From the NCBI GenBank assembly GCA_050260675.1, contig JBLNCN010000005.1, forward strand, positions 372,001-436,000: 64,000 nt of DNA, read 5' to 3'. How positions within the stretch are numbered: position 1 is the first letter of the stretch; each line of letters opens with the position of its first letter. A program made the position numbers and the translations under genes. The notes beneath the pieces are model-generated. The model was not told the DNA's origin. It saw only the letters and a program-made list of their open reading frames with translations, and did no database searches. Positions 40,206 to 49,099 of this stretch are shown here, in pieces. The stretch is from JBBDIP01 sp050260675. GTDB taxonomy: Bacteria; Bacillota; Sulfobacillia; Fermentithermobacillales; Fermentithermobacillaceae.

Positions 40206-42134
40206 TTGGACCAGAAGAACGCGTCCGGACGCACCGTCTACCTGGAGAACATTCCGTATGAGGATGCGCTGAGCAAATTCCTCTCGGCCTACTCGGGCCT
40301 GCGCTCTGGTGAGGAGAGCATCCCTGTGAAATCGAGCGTGGGCAGGGTTACGTCCAGGCCTGTCTTCGCGCGCCTTTCCAGCCCCCACTACCACGCGTCC
40401 GCAATGGACGGCATTGCGGTGGACTCGAGCGTGACGTCGGGTGCGAGAGAAACCAGCCCGATCCTCCTCACCCCCGGCAAAGACGCTTTCTGGGTCAACA
40501 CGGGGGACCCGCTTCCCGAAGGCACTAACGCCGTTATCATGGTCGAGGATATCCACGAGCGCGGAGACGGGCATCTGGAGATCATAGCCGCCATATCGCC
40601 CTGGGAGAACGTGCGGGTCTACGGAGAGGACATGGTCGAAACCGAGCTCATCCTGCCCGCTTTGTGGAAGCTCCGGCCGCCCGACATTGGAGCGGTCCTG
40701 GCAGGTGGCCACAATGAGATCTGGGTGCACAAAAAACCCGTCGTGGCCATCATTCCCACGGGAAGCGAACTGGTCCCTCCTACCAAGGACCCGGGCCCCG
40801 GTGAGATCATAGATTCCAACAGCTCTGTATTTGCCGCTATGGTCTCCGAATGGGGCGCCGAACCCGCCCTGCACCCCATAGTCCCTGACGAGCTGGACGC
40901 TATCCGGACCGCGGCGCGCGAGGCTTCCCTGTCTTCCGACCTGATACTCCTGAGCGCCGGCTCGTCCCACGGGTCACGCGACTTCACGTCCGCCGCAATG
41001 GAGGAACTGGGCGAAGTGCTTGTGCACGGGGTAGCCACGCGCCCGGGCAAGCCGGTTGTCCTGGGAAGGATTGGACCGGTGCCCGCCATCGGTGTACCGG
41101 GCTACCCCGTGTCGGCAGCGCTCGCGCTGGAGTTGTTCGCCCGGCCCCTGCTTTCACGCATGACGGGGATCCTCATCCCGGGCCGCGAGACCGCAGCCGC
41201 CGTGTTGTCGAGAAGCATCGTCTCCCCCATGGGTGTGGACGAGTTTGTTAGAGTGAAACTCGGCAAGGTCGGCCCAACGTTGGTCGCCACGCCTATTTCC
41301 AGAGGAGCAGCCCTCACTACGTCTCTCGTCAGGTCCGACGGCGTCGTGGTGGTACCGCGGGGACGCGAAGGGCTGGCAGCAGGCAAAGAGGTCGAGGTCA
41401 CCCTCCATAGGCCCCTTAACGAGGTGCTGGGGCAAGTTGTGGCGATAGGCAGCCACGATGTAACGCTTGACCTTATTAGCAACATGCTCAGGACCCTTCA
41501 CCCCGACATGACCCTCTCCTCGGCCAATCAGGGCAGCCTTGGCGGCCTCATGGCCCTGCGCCGGGGCGAAGCCCACATAGCCGGAACTCACCTTCTCGAT
41601 GAGACCACAGGAGAGTACAACGTGCCCTTCATAAAGAAGTACCTGGCCGGATTGGACGTGAGGCTCATTACCCTCTCCTACCGTCTGCAGGGCTTCATGG
41701 TAAAGCCGGGGAACCCCAAAGGGATACGGGAGGTGGAGGACCTCCTTAGGCCGGGCGTCCAATTCGTGAACCGCCAAAAGGGGTCGGGCACCAGGGTCCT
41801 CCTGGACTACGCTCTCCGCAAGAAAGGGCTTTGCGGAGCCGACATCTCCGGATACGAGCGGGAGGAGTATACTCACACCCAGGTCGCTGCCGCGGTGAAG
41901 AGCGGCGCCGCCGACGTGGGTCTTGGAGTCCTGTCCGCGGCCCGAGCCCTGGGACTCGAGTTCGTCCCCTGGAGAAAAGAGCGGTACGATCTCTGCATTC
42001 CGGCCCAGTACATGGACCATCCGGGCGTAGCCGCGGTTATTCAGATCATAAGGTCCGGCGAGTTCAAGTCCCAGGTAGAACTTCTGGGCGGGTACGACCT
42101 TGAAGACACGGGAAAGGTGCAATGGCCGCTTTGA
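40206..42134 (+). CDS. MoeA fused to a periplasmic-binding-like domain (second copy)
   Basis: A 642-residue protein. Residues 1-400 are a MoeA module (SPHYHASAMDGIAV, VNTGDPLPEGTNAVIMVE, PTGSELVPP, LLSAGSSHGSRDF). Residues 405-640 are a two-lobed PBP-like domain (VVAIGSHDVTLDL, LRRGEAHIAGTHLLDE, QFVNRQKGSGTRVLLDYAL) of the type found in ModE-like and LysR-like molybdate sensors. It may bind an oxyanion or regulate activity. TTG 40206 has AAGGAGG upstream. It overlaps moaA by 13 bases, so they are coupled. Confidence 0.9.
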   Translation: MDQKNASGRTVYLENIPYEDALSKFLSAYSGLRSGEESIPVKSSVGRVTSRPVFARLSSPHYHASAMDGIAVDSSVTSGARETSPILLTPGKDAFWVNTGDPLPEGTNAVIMVEDIHERGDGHLEIIAAISPWENVRVYGEDMVETELILPALWKLRPPDIGAVLAGGHNEIWVHKKPVVAIIPTGSELVPPTKDPGPGEIIDSNSSVFAAMVSEWGAEPALHPIVPDELDAIRTAAREASLSSDLILLSAGSSHGSRDFTSAAMEELGEVLVHGVATRPGKPVVLGRIGPVPAIGVPGYPVSAALALELFARPLLSRMTGILIPGRETAAAVLSRSIVSPMGVDEFVRVKLGKVGPTLVATPISRGAALTTSLVRSDGVVVVPRGREGLAAGKEVEVTLHRPLNEVLGQVVAIGSHDVTLDLISNMLRTLHPDMTLSSANQGSLGGLMALRRGEAHIAGTHLLDETTGEYNVPFIKKYLAGLDVRLITLSYRLQGFMVKPGNPKGIREVEDLLRPGVQFVNRQKGSGTRVLLDYALRKKGLCGADISGYEREEYTHTQVAAAVKSGAADVGLGVLSAARALGLEFVPWRKERYDLCIPAQYMDHPGVAAVIQIIRSGEFKSQVELLGGYDLEDTGKVQWPL

Positions 42135-43096
42135 GAGACAACTTGGGACGGATAATCGACTACCTGCGGATTTCAGTCACGGACCGGTGCAACCTGCGTT
42201 GCGCTTACTGCATGCCGGCGGGCTCTGAGGAGCCCCCCTATACGCTCCTTACCCGAGATGAGATCCTCGAAGTAGTAAAGTGCATGAAGCCGTTGGGCGT
42301 TAATCATGTTCGGTTGACGGGCGGCGAACCCCTGGTACGACTCGATCTCCAGGAGATCATATCCGGTATACGGGATCTGGGGATCGACGACATTTCCCTC
42401 ACCACCAACGGGACCCTGCTCGCAGCTTCAGCCGCTGCCCTCAAGGCTGCGGGGCTTGCCAGGGTGAATGTTAGCCTCGACTCTCTCAACCAAGAAGTCT
42501 TCAGAAAGATGACGGGGTTTGGGGCAGTCCAGGATGTGCTCCGTGGAATAGACGCAGCGTTGGAAGCCGGCCTCTCCCCCGTCAAGGTGAACTGCGTCGT
42601 GGTCGGCGGGCTGAATGAAGACGGAGTCGGCGACCTGGCCCTCCTCAGCAAGAGGTTGCCTGTAAGCGTCCGGTTCATAGAGGTCATGCCAATAGGTCCC
42701 GACGCTTTGGCGAATTCCCGCACGTTTGTACCCGCTTCGGCGATAATGGCAAAGGTCCGCGAAGTTGGCGAACTTGGCGAAGCCCCTTCGCCCGGCGGCG
42801 CCGGGCCGGCCCGCACCTTCAGGTTTCCCGGCGCTCCCGGCACGGTTGGGTTCATATCTCCGCTTTCACAGCCCTTCTGCAGCGAGTGCAACAGGCTTAG
42901 AGTGACCGCAGACGGAAAACTCCGCCCCTGTCTCTCATCGGACGTGGAGTTTGACCTCGTGCCCGCCTTGCGGGCCGCGGACAAGCGCGCCACTCTCACC
43001 CAATTGGTGAGACTAGCCCTGCTTCAGAAGCCCGGATCTCACCGGTTCCTTTCCCACAGGTCCCATTCCCGGCGCATGTGCCAGATAGGGGGATAA
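42122..43096 (+). CDS. moaA: GTP 3',8-cyclase MoaA
   Basis: Radical-SAM enzyme that makes the first molybdopterin intermediate from GTP. N-terminal cluster motif CNLRCAYCMP, the second cluster CSECNRLRVTADGKLRPC (C-x2-C-x13-C), and GGEPLVR are clear. The C-terminus ends in QIGG, matching the double-Gly tail needed for catalysis. The 324-residue length is normal. It starts inside the 3' end of the moeA-PBP gene and is followed four bases later by moaC. Confidence 0.95.
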   Translation: MAALRDNLGRIIDYLRISVTDRCNLRCAYCMPAGSEEPPYTLLTRDEILEVVKCMKPLGVNHVRLTGGEPLVRLDLQEIISGIRDLGIDDISLTTNGTLLAASAAALKAAGLARVNVSLDSLNQEVFRKMTGFGAVQDVLRGIDAALEAGLSPVKVNCVVVGGLNEDGVGDLALLSKRLPVSVRFIEVMPIGPDALANSRTFVPASAIMAKVREVGELGEAPSPGGAGPARTFRFPGAPGTVGFISPLSQPFCSECNRLRVTADGKLRPCLSSDVEFDLVPALRAADKRATLTQLVRLALLQKPGSHRFLSHRSHSRRMCQIGG

Positions 43097-43100
43097 CTGC

Positions 43101-43607
43101 ATGAAGCGCTCTGATACCTCTCCCCTCACCCACCTTGACCCCGCCGGCGGCGTCCGGATGGTCGACGTGGGCGGTAAGGAAGTTACCGAGAGAGAGGCAG
43201 TAGCGGTCGGATCGGTCAGGATGAAGCCGGAAACCTTGGACCTCATCGCCAAAGGCGCCGTGCCCAAGGGCGACGTGCTCACGACCGCCCAGGTCGCAGG
43301 CATCATGGCCGCCAAGAAGACCCCGGACTTGATTCCCTTGTGCCATTCTCTGGACCTCGCCGGGGTGAGTGTGCATCTCTCGCTGGATACAGAGGGAAAC
43401 GCCGTGAACGTCCGGTCCGCTGTGCGGCTTTCCTCCAGGACCGGAGCCGAGATGGAGGCTTTGACCGCGGTCTCGGTGGCGTGCCTCACGGTCTACGACA
43501 TGTGCAAGGCCGTGGACAGGGACATGGAGATCACATACATCCGCTTGATCCGCAAGTCCGGTGGAAAGAGCGGGCTCTACATTCGGGAGGGTGAGAAGGA
43601 TGGCTAA
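43101..43607 (+). CDS. moaC: Cyclic pyranopterin monophosphate synthase MoaC
   Basis: A 168-residue enzyme completing cyclic pyranopterin formation after MoaA. Family motifs are MVDVGGKEVTEREA, the metal/substrate region LIPLCHSLDL, and GAEMEALTAVSVACLTVYDMCK (core EALTAVSVA). It is coupled to moaA upstream (gap four bases) and overlaps the MOSC-MogA gene by eight bases. Confidence 0.95.
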   Translation: MKRSDTSPLTHLDPAGGVRMVDVGGKEVTEREAVAVGSVRMKPETLDLIAKGAVPKGDVLTTAQVAGIMAAKKTPDLIPLCHSLDLAGVSVHLSLDTEGNAVNVRSAVRLSSRTGAEMEALTAVSVACLTVYDMCKAVDRDMEITYIRLIRKSGGKSGLYIREGEKDG

Positions 43608-44526
43608 GATCACGGCTGTGTGCTTGTCAGAGGGCAAAGGCACCCGGAAGATCAACGTAGGCCGCGCCGAACTGCGCCCACGCCACGGCCTTGTGGGCGA
43701 TGCCCACGCAGGTGATTGGCACAGGCAGGTCAGCCTTCTCGCGGAGGAGAGCATAGATAAGGCCAGAGCCAAGGGGCTCGACGTCAAAGAGGGCGACTTT
43801 GGCGAGAACCTGACTACCCTGGGCCTGGATCTGCCGAGCCTTCCCATAGGCACCCGCCTTTGGGTGGGGAAAGACGTAGTCCTCGAGGTAACTCAGATCG
43901 GCAAGGTATGCCACAACCGGTGCGCCATCTACTACCAGGCAGGAGACTGCATAATGCCCAGAGAGGGCATTTTCGCGCGGGTGATCTCGGGCGGAGAGGT
44001 CTCTGTCGGAGACTCCATCGAAGTGCGGAACGCGATGCGGATTGCCATCCTCACTGCGAGCGACAAGGGGAGCCGCGGTGAAAGAGAAGACCTAAGCGCT
44101 CAGGTCATCCGCGACATGGTGGCGGGCCTCGGGACCGTCTGTGACTACGAGGTGGTCCCCGACGAAAGGGAGGTCATCGCCGGGAGCCTTAAGAGGCTCT
44201 GCGACAGTCGAGGCGTCGACCTTGTGCTTACCACCGGAGGGACAGGTTTTAGTCCAAGAGATGTGACGCCCGAAGCTACCCGCGACGTCATCGAACGTGA
44301 GGCTCCGGGCTTGCCCGAAGCCATGCGGGCGGAAGGCCTTCGACACACGCCCAAGGCCGCGCTCTCGAGGGCGATCGCAGGGATACGGGGCAGGACGCTC
44401 ATAGTGAACTTGCCCGGCAGCCCCAAAGGCGTGACCGAGAGCCTTTCGGCCATCTTGCCAGTCCTTCCTCACGCCCTGGAAATACTGAGGGGAACCAAGA
44501 CTGAATGCGCGGAGGACGCCAAGTGA
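43600..44526 (+). CDS. MOSC domain fused to MogA/MoaB-type molybdopterin adenylyltransferase
   Basis: A 308-residue fusion. Residues 1-145 are a MOSC domain (RHGLVGDAHAG, GDFGENLTT, cysteines in VCHNRCAIYY and GDCIMP). The MogA module starts at about 146 with MRIAILTASDKGSRGE and contains LVLTTGGTGFSPRDVTPEA and LPGSPKGV, the adenylyltransferase motifs. ATG 43600 overlaps the moaC stop and follows GGGAGGG. It probably adenylates molybdopterin before MoeA; the MOSC part may handle sulfur or cofactor transfer. No other MogA occurs in the window, so this supplies that step. Confidence 0.92.
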   Translation: MAKITAVCLSEGKGTRKINVGRAELRPRHGLVGDAHAGDWHRQVSLLAEESIDKARAKGLDVKEGDFGENLTTLGLDLPSLPIGTRLWVGKDVVLEVTQIGKVCHNRCAIYYQAGDCIMPREGIFARVISGGEVSVGDSIEVRNAMRIAILTASDKGSRGEREDLSAQVIRDMVAGLGTVCDYEVVPDEREVIAGSLKRLCDSRGVDLVLTTGGTGFSPRDVTPEATRDVIEREAPGLPEAMRAEGLRHTPKAALSRAIAGIRGRTLIVNLPGSPKGVTESLSAILPVLPHALEILRGTKTECAEDAK

Positions 44527-44954
44527 AAACGTACCCCCACTGCTTTGGATGCGGCGCTGATAACCCCCAGGGACTCCAGCTAAAGCCCGGCAGGACCAAC
44601 GATGGGTCGTGGGAATCGGTGTTTATCCCCAAAGAGTCACACTGCGGTTGGCCCGGCGTGGTTCACGGCGGAATTCTGGCCACGGCGTTGGACGAGATAT
44701 GCGGGTACGTAGTCTTCGGAGAGGGCCTGTCGGCCGTGACCACCGGCATGAGCGTGTCGTTTAAGCAGGCCGCCGCACCGGGAGAACGTCTCACGGTTCG
44801 CGCACGCCCGGTTAGGGTAACCAGACGCTTGGTTGATACCGCCGGAGAGATCCTGCGTCCGGACGGAAGCGTGGTTGCCGCCTGCGAGGCCCGGTTTCTG
44901 GTGCTATCTGAGAATCAGCGCAGGACAATGGGTATTCCCGAATCCGGGCAATAG
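44523..44954 (+). CDS. PaaI-like hotdog-fold thioesterase
   Basis: A 143-residue acyl-CoA thioesterase-like protein. The hotdog signature is WPGVVHGGILATALDE, with the expected HGG and the catalytic acidic residue. The N-terminus has a Cys pair in HCFGCGADNPQGL, common in this subgroup. GTG 44523 overlaps the TGA of the MOSC-MogA gene (GTGA) and follows GGAGGACG. It may be a passenger of the cofactor operon; the substrate is unknown. Confidence 0.85.
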   Translation: MKTYPHCFGCGADNPQGLQLKPGRTNDGSWESVFIPKESHCGWPGVVHGGILATALDEICGYVVFGEGLSAVTTGMSVSFKQAAAPGERLTVRARPVRVTRRLVDTAGEILRPDGSVVAACEARFLVLSENQRRTMGIPESGQ

Positions 44955-45036
44955 CGCTTGCTAGACCGGGAAGGTGAAGGATCAGGGGAGTTCAGTATCG
45001 AATACGGGTTCGACCATGTGGAGAGGAGTGGGACAG

Positions 45037-45528
45037 ATGGATCTTTTTGAAGCCATGGCCAAGAGACGCTCGGTTCGGGCCTACAAGAACGAACCAGTGC
45101 CCGAAGAGGCTCTCACCAAGGTTCTTGAGGCCGCTCGCATATCACCTAGCGCCGGCAACCGTCAGGAGTACCGTTTCATCGTGGTGAAGGACGAGGCGAC
45201 CAGGAAGGCCCTGGTCCCCGCGTGCAACAACCAGTCCTTTGTTGGAGATGCCGCCGTGGTCATAGTGGGATGCGCCACCAACCCGTCTCGCCGCTACTCA
45301 CCTGTCGACGTGGCGATCGCCCTCGACCACATGACCTTGGCCGCGGCCAGCCTTTCCTTGGGCACGTGCTGGATTGGAGCGTTCTCTGAGGAAAAGGTCA
45401 AGGCTTTACTGGGGATCCCCGAGGGCGTTACGGTGTGGTGCCTACTGCCGTTGGGTGTCCCGGCCGCGGAGAGCGCCCCGCGCCCCAGGAAGTCCATGGA
45501 GGAGCTTTTTTCAGTAGATAGGTGGTAG
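45037..45528 (+). CDS. Nitroreductase-family flavoprotein
   Basis: A 163-residue FMN oxidoreductase. The N-terminal FMN-binding pattern AKRRSVRAYKNEPV is characteristic, followed by SPSAGNRQEYRF and the C-terminal WCLLPLGVP region. ATG 45037 follows GAGAGGAG. The frame open from 44974 is rejected because it has no ribosome binding site. It follows the thioesterase by 82 bases and ends at a hairpin shared with the convergent glpX gene. Substrate not predictable; many relatives reduce quinones or nitro compounds. Confidence 0.87.
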   Translation: MDLFEAMAKRRSVRAYKNEPVPEEALTKVLEAARISPSAGNRQEYRFIVVKDEATRKALVPACNNQSFVGDAAVVIVGCATNPSRRYSPVDVAIALDHMTLAAASLSLGTCWIGAFSEEKVKALLGIPEGVTVWCLLPLGVPAAESAPRPRKSMEELFSVDRW

Positions 45529-45571
45529 GCAATAGGCAAAAGCAGAGCGGTAGCGGCGCTTTTGCCGCGTC

Positions 45572-45622
45572 GCAAGGAGTCTGCGCGCTACTTTACCGGC
45601 GTCCAGACTCCTTGCTCTTTTC
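45572..45622 (+). terminator. Intrinsic terminator overlapping the 3' end of glpX
   Basis: GCAAGGAGTCTG (45572-45583) pairs perfectly with CAGACTCCTTGC (45604-45615), followed by TCTTTTCTG on the plus strand. The loop contains the glpX stop, and the 3' arm is glpX coding sequence. It ends the cofactor/nitroreductase transcript. Confidence 0.75.
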
Positions 45623-46574
45623 TGTCCAGCCTGTGCAGGGCCTCGATCCTGCGCACAGTCCCGGTAGTGCCTCGCATCACCAGTGAGTGGGTAACCGCCG
45701 TGGGGCCGGAGTAGTGCACGCCCTTCAAGAGCTCGCCGTCGGTGACTCCTGTTGCAGCAAACACTACGTCGTCGCCCTTCACAAGGTCGTCCATGGTTAG
45801 TTTCTGCCGAATGTCGCCGATCCCCATCTTGCTCGCCCGCTCGACCTCTTTTGCGTTTGTGGGCCACAGTCGGGCCTGCATCTCTCCACCCGCGCAGCGC
45901 AGGGCGACCGCCGATAGCACCCCTTCAGGCGCTCCCCCAACCCCAGCCAGCACGTCCACGCCGGAATCTTCGAACGCGACCGACACCGCAGGCGACAGGT
46001 CACCGTCGGGGATCAGCTTTATGCGGGCGCCCGCCTTCCGCACGTCCTCGATGAGTTTCCCGTTCCGGGGACGGTCCAGTATCACCACCACAAGGTCCTC
46101 GACGTTGCGGCCCAAGCCCTTGGCGACTTCCCTCAGGTTTGCCTCAATAGGGGCGTCAAGATCGATCCTGCCCGCCGCCCTTGGACCGACAGCGAGTTTG
46201 TCCATGTACATGTCCGGTGCGTGGAGGAGGCACCCCTCCTCGGCCACTGCAAGCGCCGACAAGGCCCGCGGCAGACCGCGAGCCAGCACGTTGGTCCCTT
46301 CCAGCGGGTCCACCGCCACATCCACTACCGGACCCCGCCCGCTTCCGACTTTCTCGCCAATGTACAGCATGGGGGCTTCGTCGAGCTCGCCCTCACCAAT
46401 AACGATGGTGCCCGCGATGCAGACCGTCCCAAGCGCGTGGCGCATCGCGCTCACTGCCGCCTGGTCGCACCCTTCCTTGTCCCCGGTCCCCATCAAGCGG
46501 CCGCATGCCAGTGCCGCTGCCTCGGTGACCCGGACAAACTCAAGCGCGAGTTCGCGTTCGATCTGGTCTCTCAT
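45588..46574 (-). CDS. glpX: Fructose-1,6-bisphosphatase class II
   Basis: A 328-residue GlpX phosphatase of gluconeogenesis. Metal-binding segments are GEGELDEAPMLYIGE and VDPLEGTNVLARG, with VVVILDRPRNGKLI typical of the family. ATG at 46574 starts MRDQIERELALEFVRVTE, the normal N-terminus; the longer frame to 46652 has no support. It stands alone, with a small membrane-protein gene 93 bases upstream on the same strand. Class II FBPases need Mn2+ or Mg2+. Confidence 0.93.
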   Translation of the reverse strand: MRDQIERELALEFVRVTEAAALACGRLMGTGDKEGCDQAAVSAMRHALGTVCIAGTIVIGEGELDEAPMLYIGEKVGSGRGPVVDVAVDPLEGTNVLARGLPRALSALAVAEEGCLLHAPDMYMDKLAVGPRAAGRIDLDAPIEANLREVAKGLGRNVEDLVVVILDRPRNGKLIEDVRKAGARIKLIPDGDLSPAVSVAFEDSGVDVLAGVGGAPEGVLSAVALRCAGGEMQARLWPTNAKEVERASKMGIGDIRQKLTMDDLVKGDDVVFAATGVTDGELLKGVHYSGPTAVTHSLVMRGTTGTVRRIEALHRLDRKEQGVWTPVK

Positions 46575-46667
46575 GAGATAAATGCACCCCGCAGGCAGTG
46601 ATGGAGGCGGAAACCTCACGCTCCATACTACCACCCGCGGGAAGCTGGGCAATAGGCCGGGGCGGTC

Positions 46668-46988
46668 CTACCAGATCCTCATGTTGTCAGTCTTGGGGGT
46701 TAGAAGCCTGAACAAGTCGTGAACCGCGTTGCTCCCTCGGGCCAAGACAAGCCCGGAGAGCACCACTCCCAAAGCTACCGGGAAGTCGAACCGCTGACCC
46801 GTCAGCTCCGAGACGACCGCAAAGAAGTCGATCTTGCCCGCAACGGCGATCACTAGGGCCATAGCAATGCTGATGGCCTGGTCAGCCCACGCCTGCAGCT
46901 TTAGTCCAAAGCCTGTGAGAGTCGTCTTCACGATCCCGGTAAGGCCCTCTATCAGGAGCGCAGCGACAAGGAAAAAGGATATCAGCAA
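46668..46988 (-). CDS. Small membrane protein of unknown function
   Basis: A 106-residue protein with three likely membrane segments (about 2-20, 36-55, 67-85). A short amphipathic linker VKTTLTGFGLKLQAWADQA and a polar C-terminus follow. The layout is holin-like but I do not recognise a family. TTG at 46988 follows GGAGGTGACAT, a strong initiation signal, so it is very likely expressed. It lies upstream of glpX and divergent from the MFS gene. Confidence 0.65.
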   Translation of the reverse strand: MLISFFLVAALLIEGLTGIVKTTLTGFGLKLQAWADQAISIAMALVIAVAGKIDFFAVVSELTGQRFDFPVALGVVLSGLVLARGSNAVHDLFRLLTPKTDNMRIW

Positions 46989-47058
46989 TTATGTCACCTC
47001 CGCTCCATGGTATGAGGCTTGGAGTACCGTGTTGACTTGCTGCCGCTAGTAGAACAAC

Positions 47059-47090
47059 TTGACAACATTAAGGGTGGTATGAATTATATT
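47059..47090 (+). promoter_or_regulatory. Possible promoter of the MFS transporter gene
   Basis: A consensus -35 TTGACA (47059-47064) is followed by an AT-rich stretch with TATATT at 47085-47090 (20-bp spacer, longer than ideal). It lies 43 bases before the TTG start. The AT-richness stands out from the GC-rich surroundings. Confidence 0.4.
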
Positions 47091-47132
47091 GAGGTGCCGG
47101 TTGATATTCCCTAACTTATAGGAGTTGAGGAC

Positions 47133-48401
47133 TTGTCTACTGCAAAGGATACGCGCATAAGCGCTGCGTCGCGTCTCACGTCCGCTATAGGCGGCCTGTC
47201 ACCAGACCTGCGAAGGCTCATCGCCATCGGGTTCATCGAGATAGCGGCAGTCAACTTCTATGTCTCGGTCCTCATGCCGTATTATCGCGAGCTCGGATAC
47301 GGGTCTGACGTTGCCGGATTCCTTGGTTCTGTGCTCCAGGTGGTGGGCGCCCTGGTTGCAGTCGGGGCCGGGTTCATGGCCGATACCTTTGGTCGCAAAA
47401 GGCTGTACGTAGCCGGACAGCTCTTCCGCTGCGCCGCCGCCGGTCTCCTCATGGTAACGCGCAACTACGCAGGATTGGTGTTGGTATCGATAGTGCGCGG
47501 CATGGCGGGGGTCCAGCACCCGGCGCAGTCGGCCATCATCGCAGCTCACACCCGCAAGGATAACCGGGCTACCTTGTACGGCATCATTCAGACCGCCTCT
47601 CAAGCCGCTTCGGTCACGGTACCGCTGGCCGCGGGATACCTGGCTGACCGGTTCGGGGTCATGTCTTCCTTCGGAGCTGGTCTCCTATTGGCCAGTCTAG
47701 CGGTGATTATGGCGATACCTCTGAAGGACGCTCCAGCCTCCGGTCCGTGCCCGGAACCAGCCGTAAGCCCCTCATCTTCAACCGCCGGAAGAACGGTAGC
47801 GAAGGAATCGATACGGGGCCGGATTTCGCGCATGTACAGAGACAACCGGCCTTTGGCGCTTACGTCACTGCTAGCAGTGTCGCTGATGAACGGTCTTGCT
47901 AACGGTGCCGTCAATATCATCCTGCCGTTCATGGTGATGGATCGTTTTTCGTCGGCCTACTCAGTCGTTTCTGCCGCCAGCGCCTTTTCGGCGCTCGGCA
48001 CCATGCTCGTCCTCCTCATTGGCGGCAGGATCGCCGACCTCCGGGGACGCAGGGGCGTGGTCATGGTGTCGGGGATGGTCCTCCCCATCCTCATGTTGGG
48101 GATCTTTGCAGTAAACGCGCTCTGGCAGTTATTCGCCCTACTGGTGCTGGTTACGATGGCGGGCAACATCTCTACCCCCGCGATAAACGCGGTGTACATG
48201 GAAGCTGTCGGCGACCAGGACAGGGCCACCTTCTGGGGACTGCAGCTGGGCCTTAACAACTCCGGAATGGCTCTCGGATCGATCGCGGCGGGCGTAGCCT
48301 ACAAGTTCAGCCCCAATCTGTGCTGGATCGCTGTAATTGTCCTGTTCGCCCTGCAGCTGCCGCTGTATGCTCTGGCTATCCCCCGGTCCAAGGACGCCTG
48401 A
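47133..48401 (+). CDS. Major facilitator superfamily transporter
   Basis: A 422-residue 12-helix MFS protein. The loop 2-3 signature is GFMADTFGRKRLYVAG, repeated in weaker form as GGRIADLRGRRGVV between helices 8 and 9. A long hydrophilic Ser/Pro/Ala linker (about 207-235) lies in the central cytoplasmic loop. TTG 47133 follows AGGAGTTGAGG. Drug or sugar specificity cannot be inferred. A divergent small membrane gene is upstream and rubrerythrin follows. Confidence 0.88.
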   Translation: MSTAKDTRISAASRLTSAIGGLSPDLRRLIAIGFIEIAAVNFYVSVLMPYYRELGYGSDVAGFLGSVLQVVGALVAVGAGFMADTFGRKRLYVAGQLFRCAAAGLLMVTRNYAGLVLVSIVRGMAGVQHPAQSAIIAAHTRKDNRATLYGIIQTASQAASVTVPLAAGYLADRFGVMSSFGAGLLLASLAVIMAIPLKDAPASGPCPEPAVSPSSSTAGRTVAKESIRGRISRMYRDNRPLALTSLLAVSLMNGLANGAVNIILPFMVMDRFSSAYSVVSAASAFSALGTMLVLLIGGRIADLRGRRGVVMVSGMVLPILMLGIFAVNALWQLFALLVLVTMAGNISTPAINAVYMEAVGDQDRATFWGLQLGLNNSGMALGSIAAGVAYKFSPNLCWIAVIVLFALQLPLYALAIPRSKDA

Positions 48402-48520
48402 AAGCAGCACCAAAACGCGGCTTTCGGTTTTTACAGGTTCCGGCTTCTTCCAATCGGGACATGCATAAGATACAGTTGTCCCGTAGACAGTACGCCCACT
48501 GCGCATTTGGAGGTGCACCG

Positions 48521-49054
48521 ATGGACCTGAAAGGTAGCCAGACCGAGAAGAACCTGCACACCGCCTTTGCCGGCGAATCAATGGCCCGGAACAAGTACAC
48601 CTACTTCGCCAGCGTGGCAAGGAGCGAGGGGTACCAGCAGATCGCGGCCATTTTCGAGGAGACGGCGGGCAACGAGAAGGAGCACGCCAAGATATGGGCC
48701 CGGAAGCTGGGCATGATCGGCGACACCAAGGAGAACCTCGCCGAAGCGGCGGCAGGCGAGAATTACGAGTGGACCAACATGTACAAGGAATTCGCTGAGA
48801 CCGCCGAAAAGGAGGGCTTCGCGGAGCTCGCCAGGCTGTTCAGGGAAGTCGCCGAGATCGAGGAAGCCCACGAGGAGCGTTACCGCAAGCTCCTGGCCAA
48901 GGTCGAGGCCGGGACCGTCTTCAAACAGGAAGGGGAAACCGCCTGGCGTTGCCGCAACTGCGGGTACATCCACCACGCGGCAGAGGCGCCTGACGTGTGC
49001 CCTTTCTGCGCCCACCCCAAGGCGTTCTTTGAGCTCTTTGTAGAGGCCTACTGA
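48521..49054 (+). CDS. Rubrerythrin
   Basis: A 177-residue peroxide-reducing diiron protein of anaerobes. The ferritin-like domain has E-x-x-H iron ligands in GNEKEHAKIW and VAEIEEAHEERY. The C-terminal rubredoxin-like domain has CRNCGY and CPFC. ATG 48521 follows GGAGGTGC. It is a single gene with a terminator 45 bases downstream. Its presence supports an anaerobic or microaerobic lifestyle. Confidence 0.95.
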   Translation: MDLKGSQTEKNLHTAFAGESMARNKYTYFASVARSEGYQQIAAIFEETAGNEKEHAKIWARKLGMIGDTKENLAEAAAGENYEWTNMYKEFAETAEKEGFAELARLFREVAEIEEAHEERYRKLLAKVEAGTVFKQEGETAWRCRNCGYIHHAAEAPDVCPFCAHPKAFFELFVEAY

Positions 49055-49099
49055 GGAGCGCCTTTAGCGATTCTTTAGCCGGAATTGATGGACTTCTCT

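Noticed and set aside
41154..42122. A 322-codon minus-strand frame opposite the moeA-PBP gene
   Set aside because: Shadow of a well-supported fusion gene; no start signal or recognisable domain.
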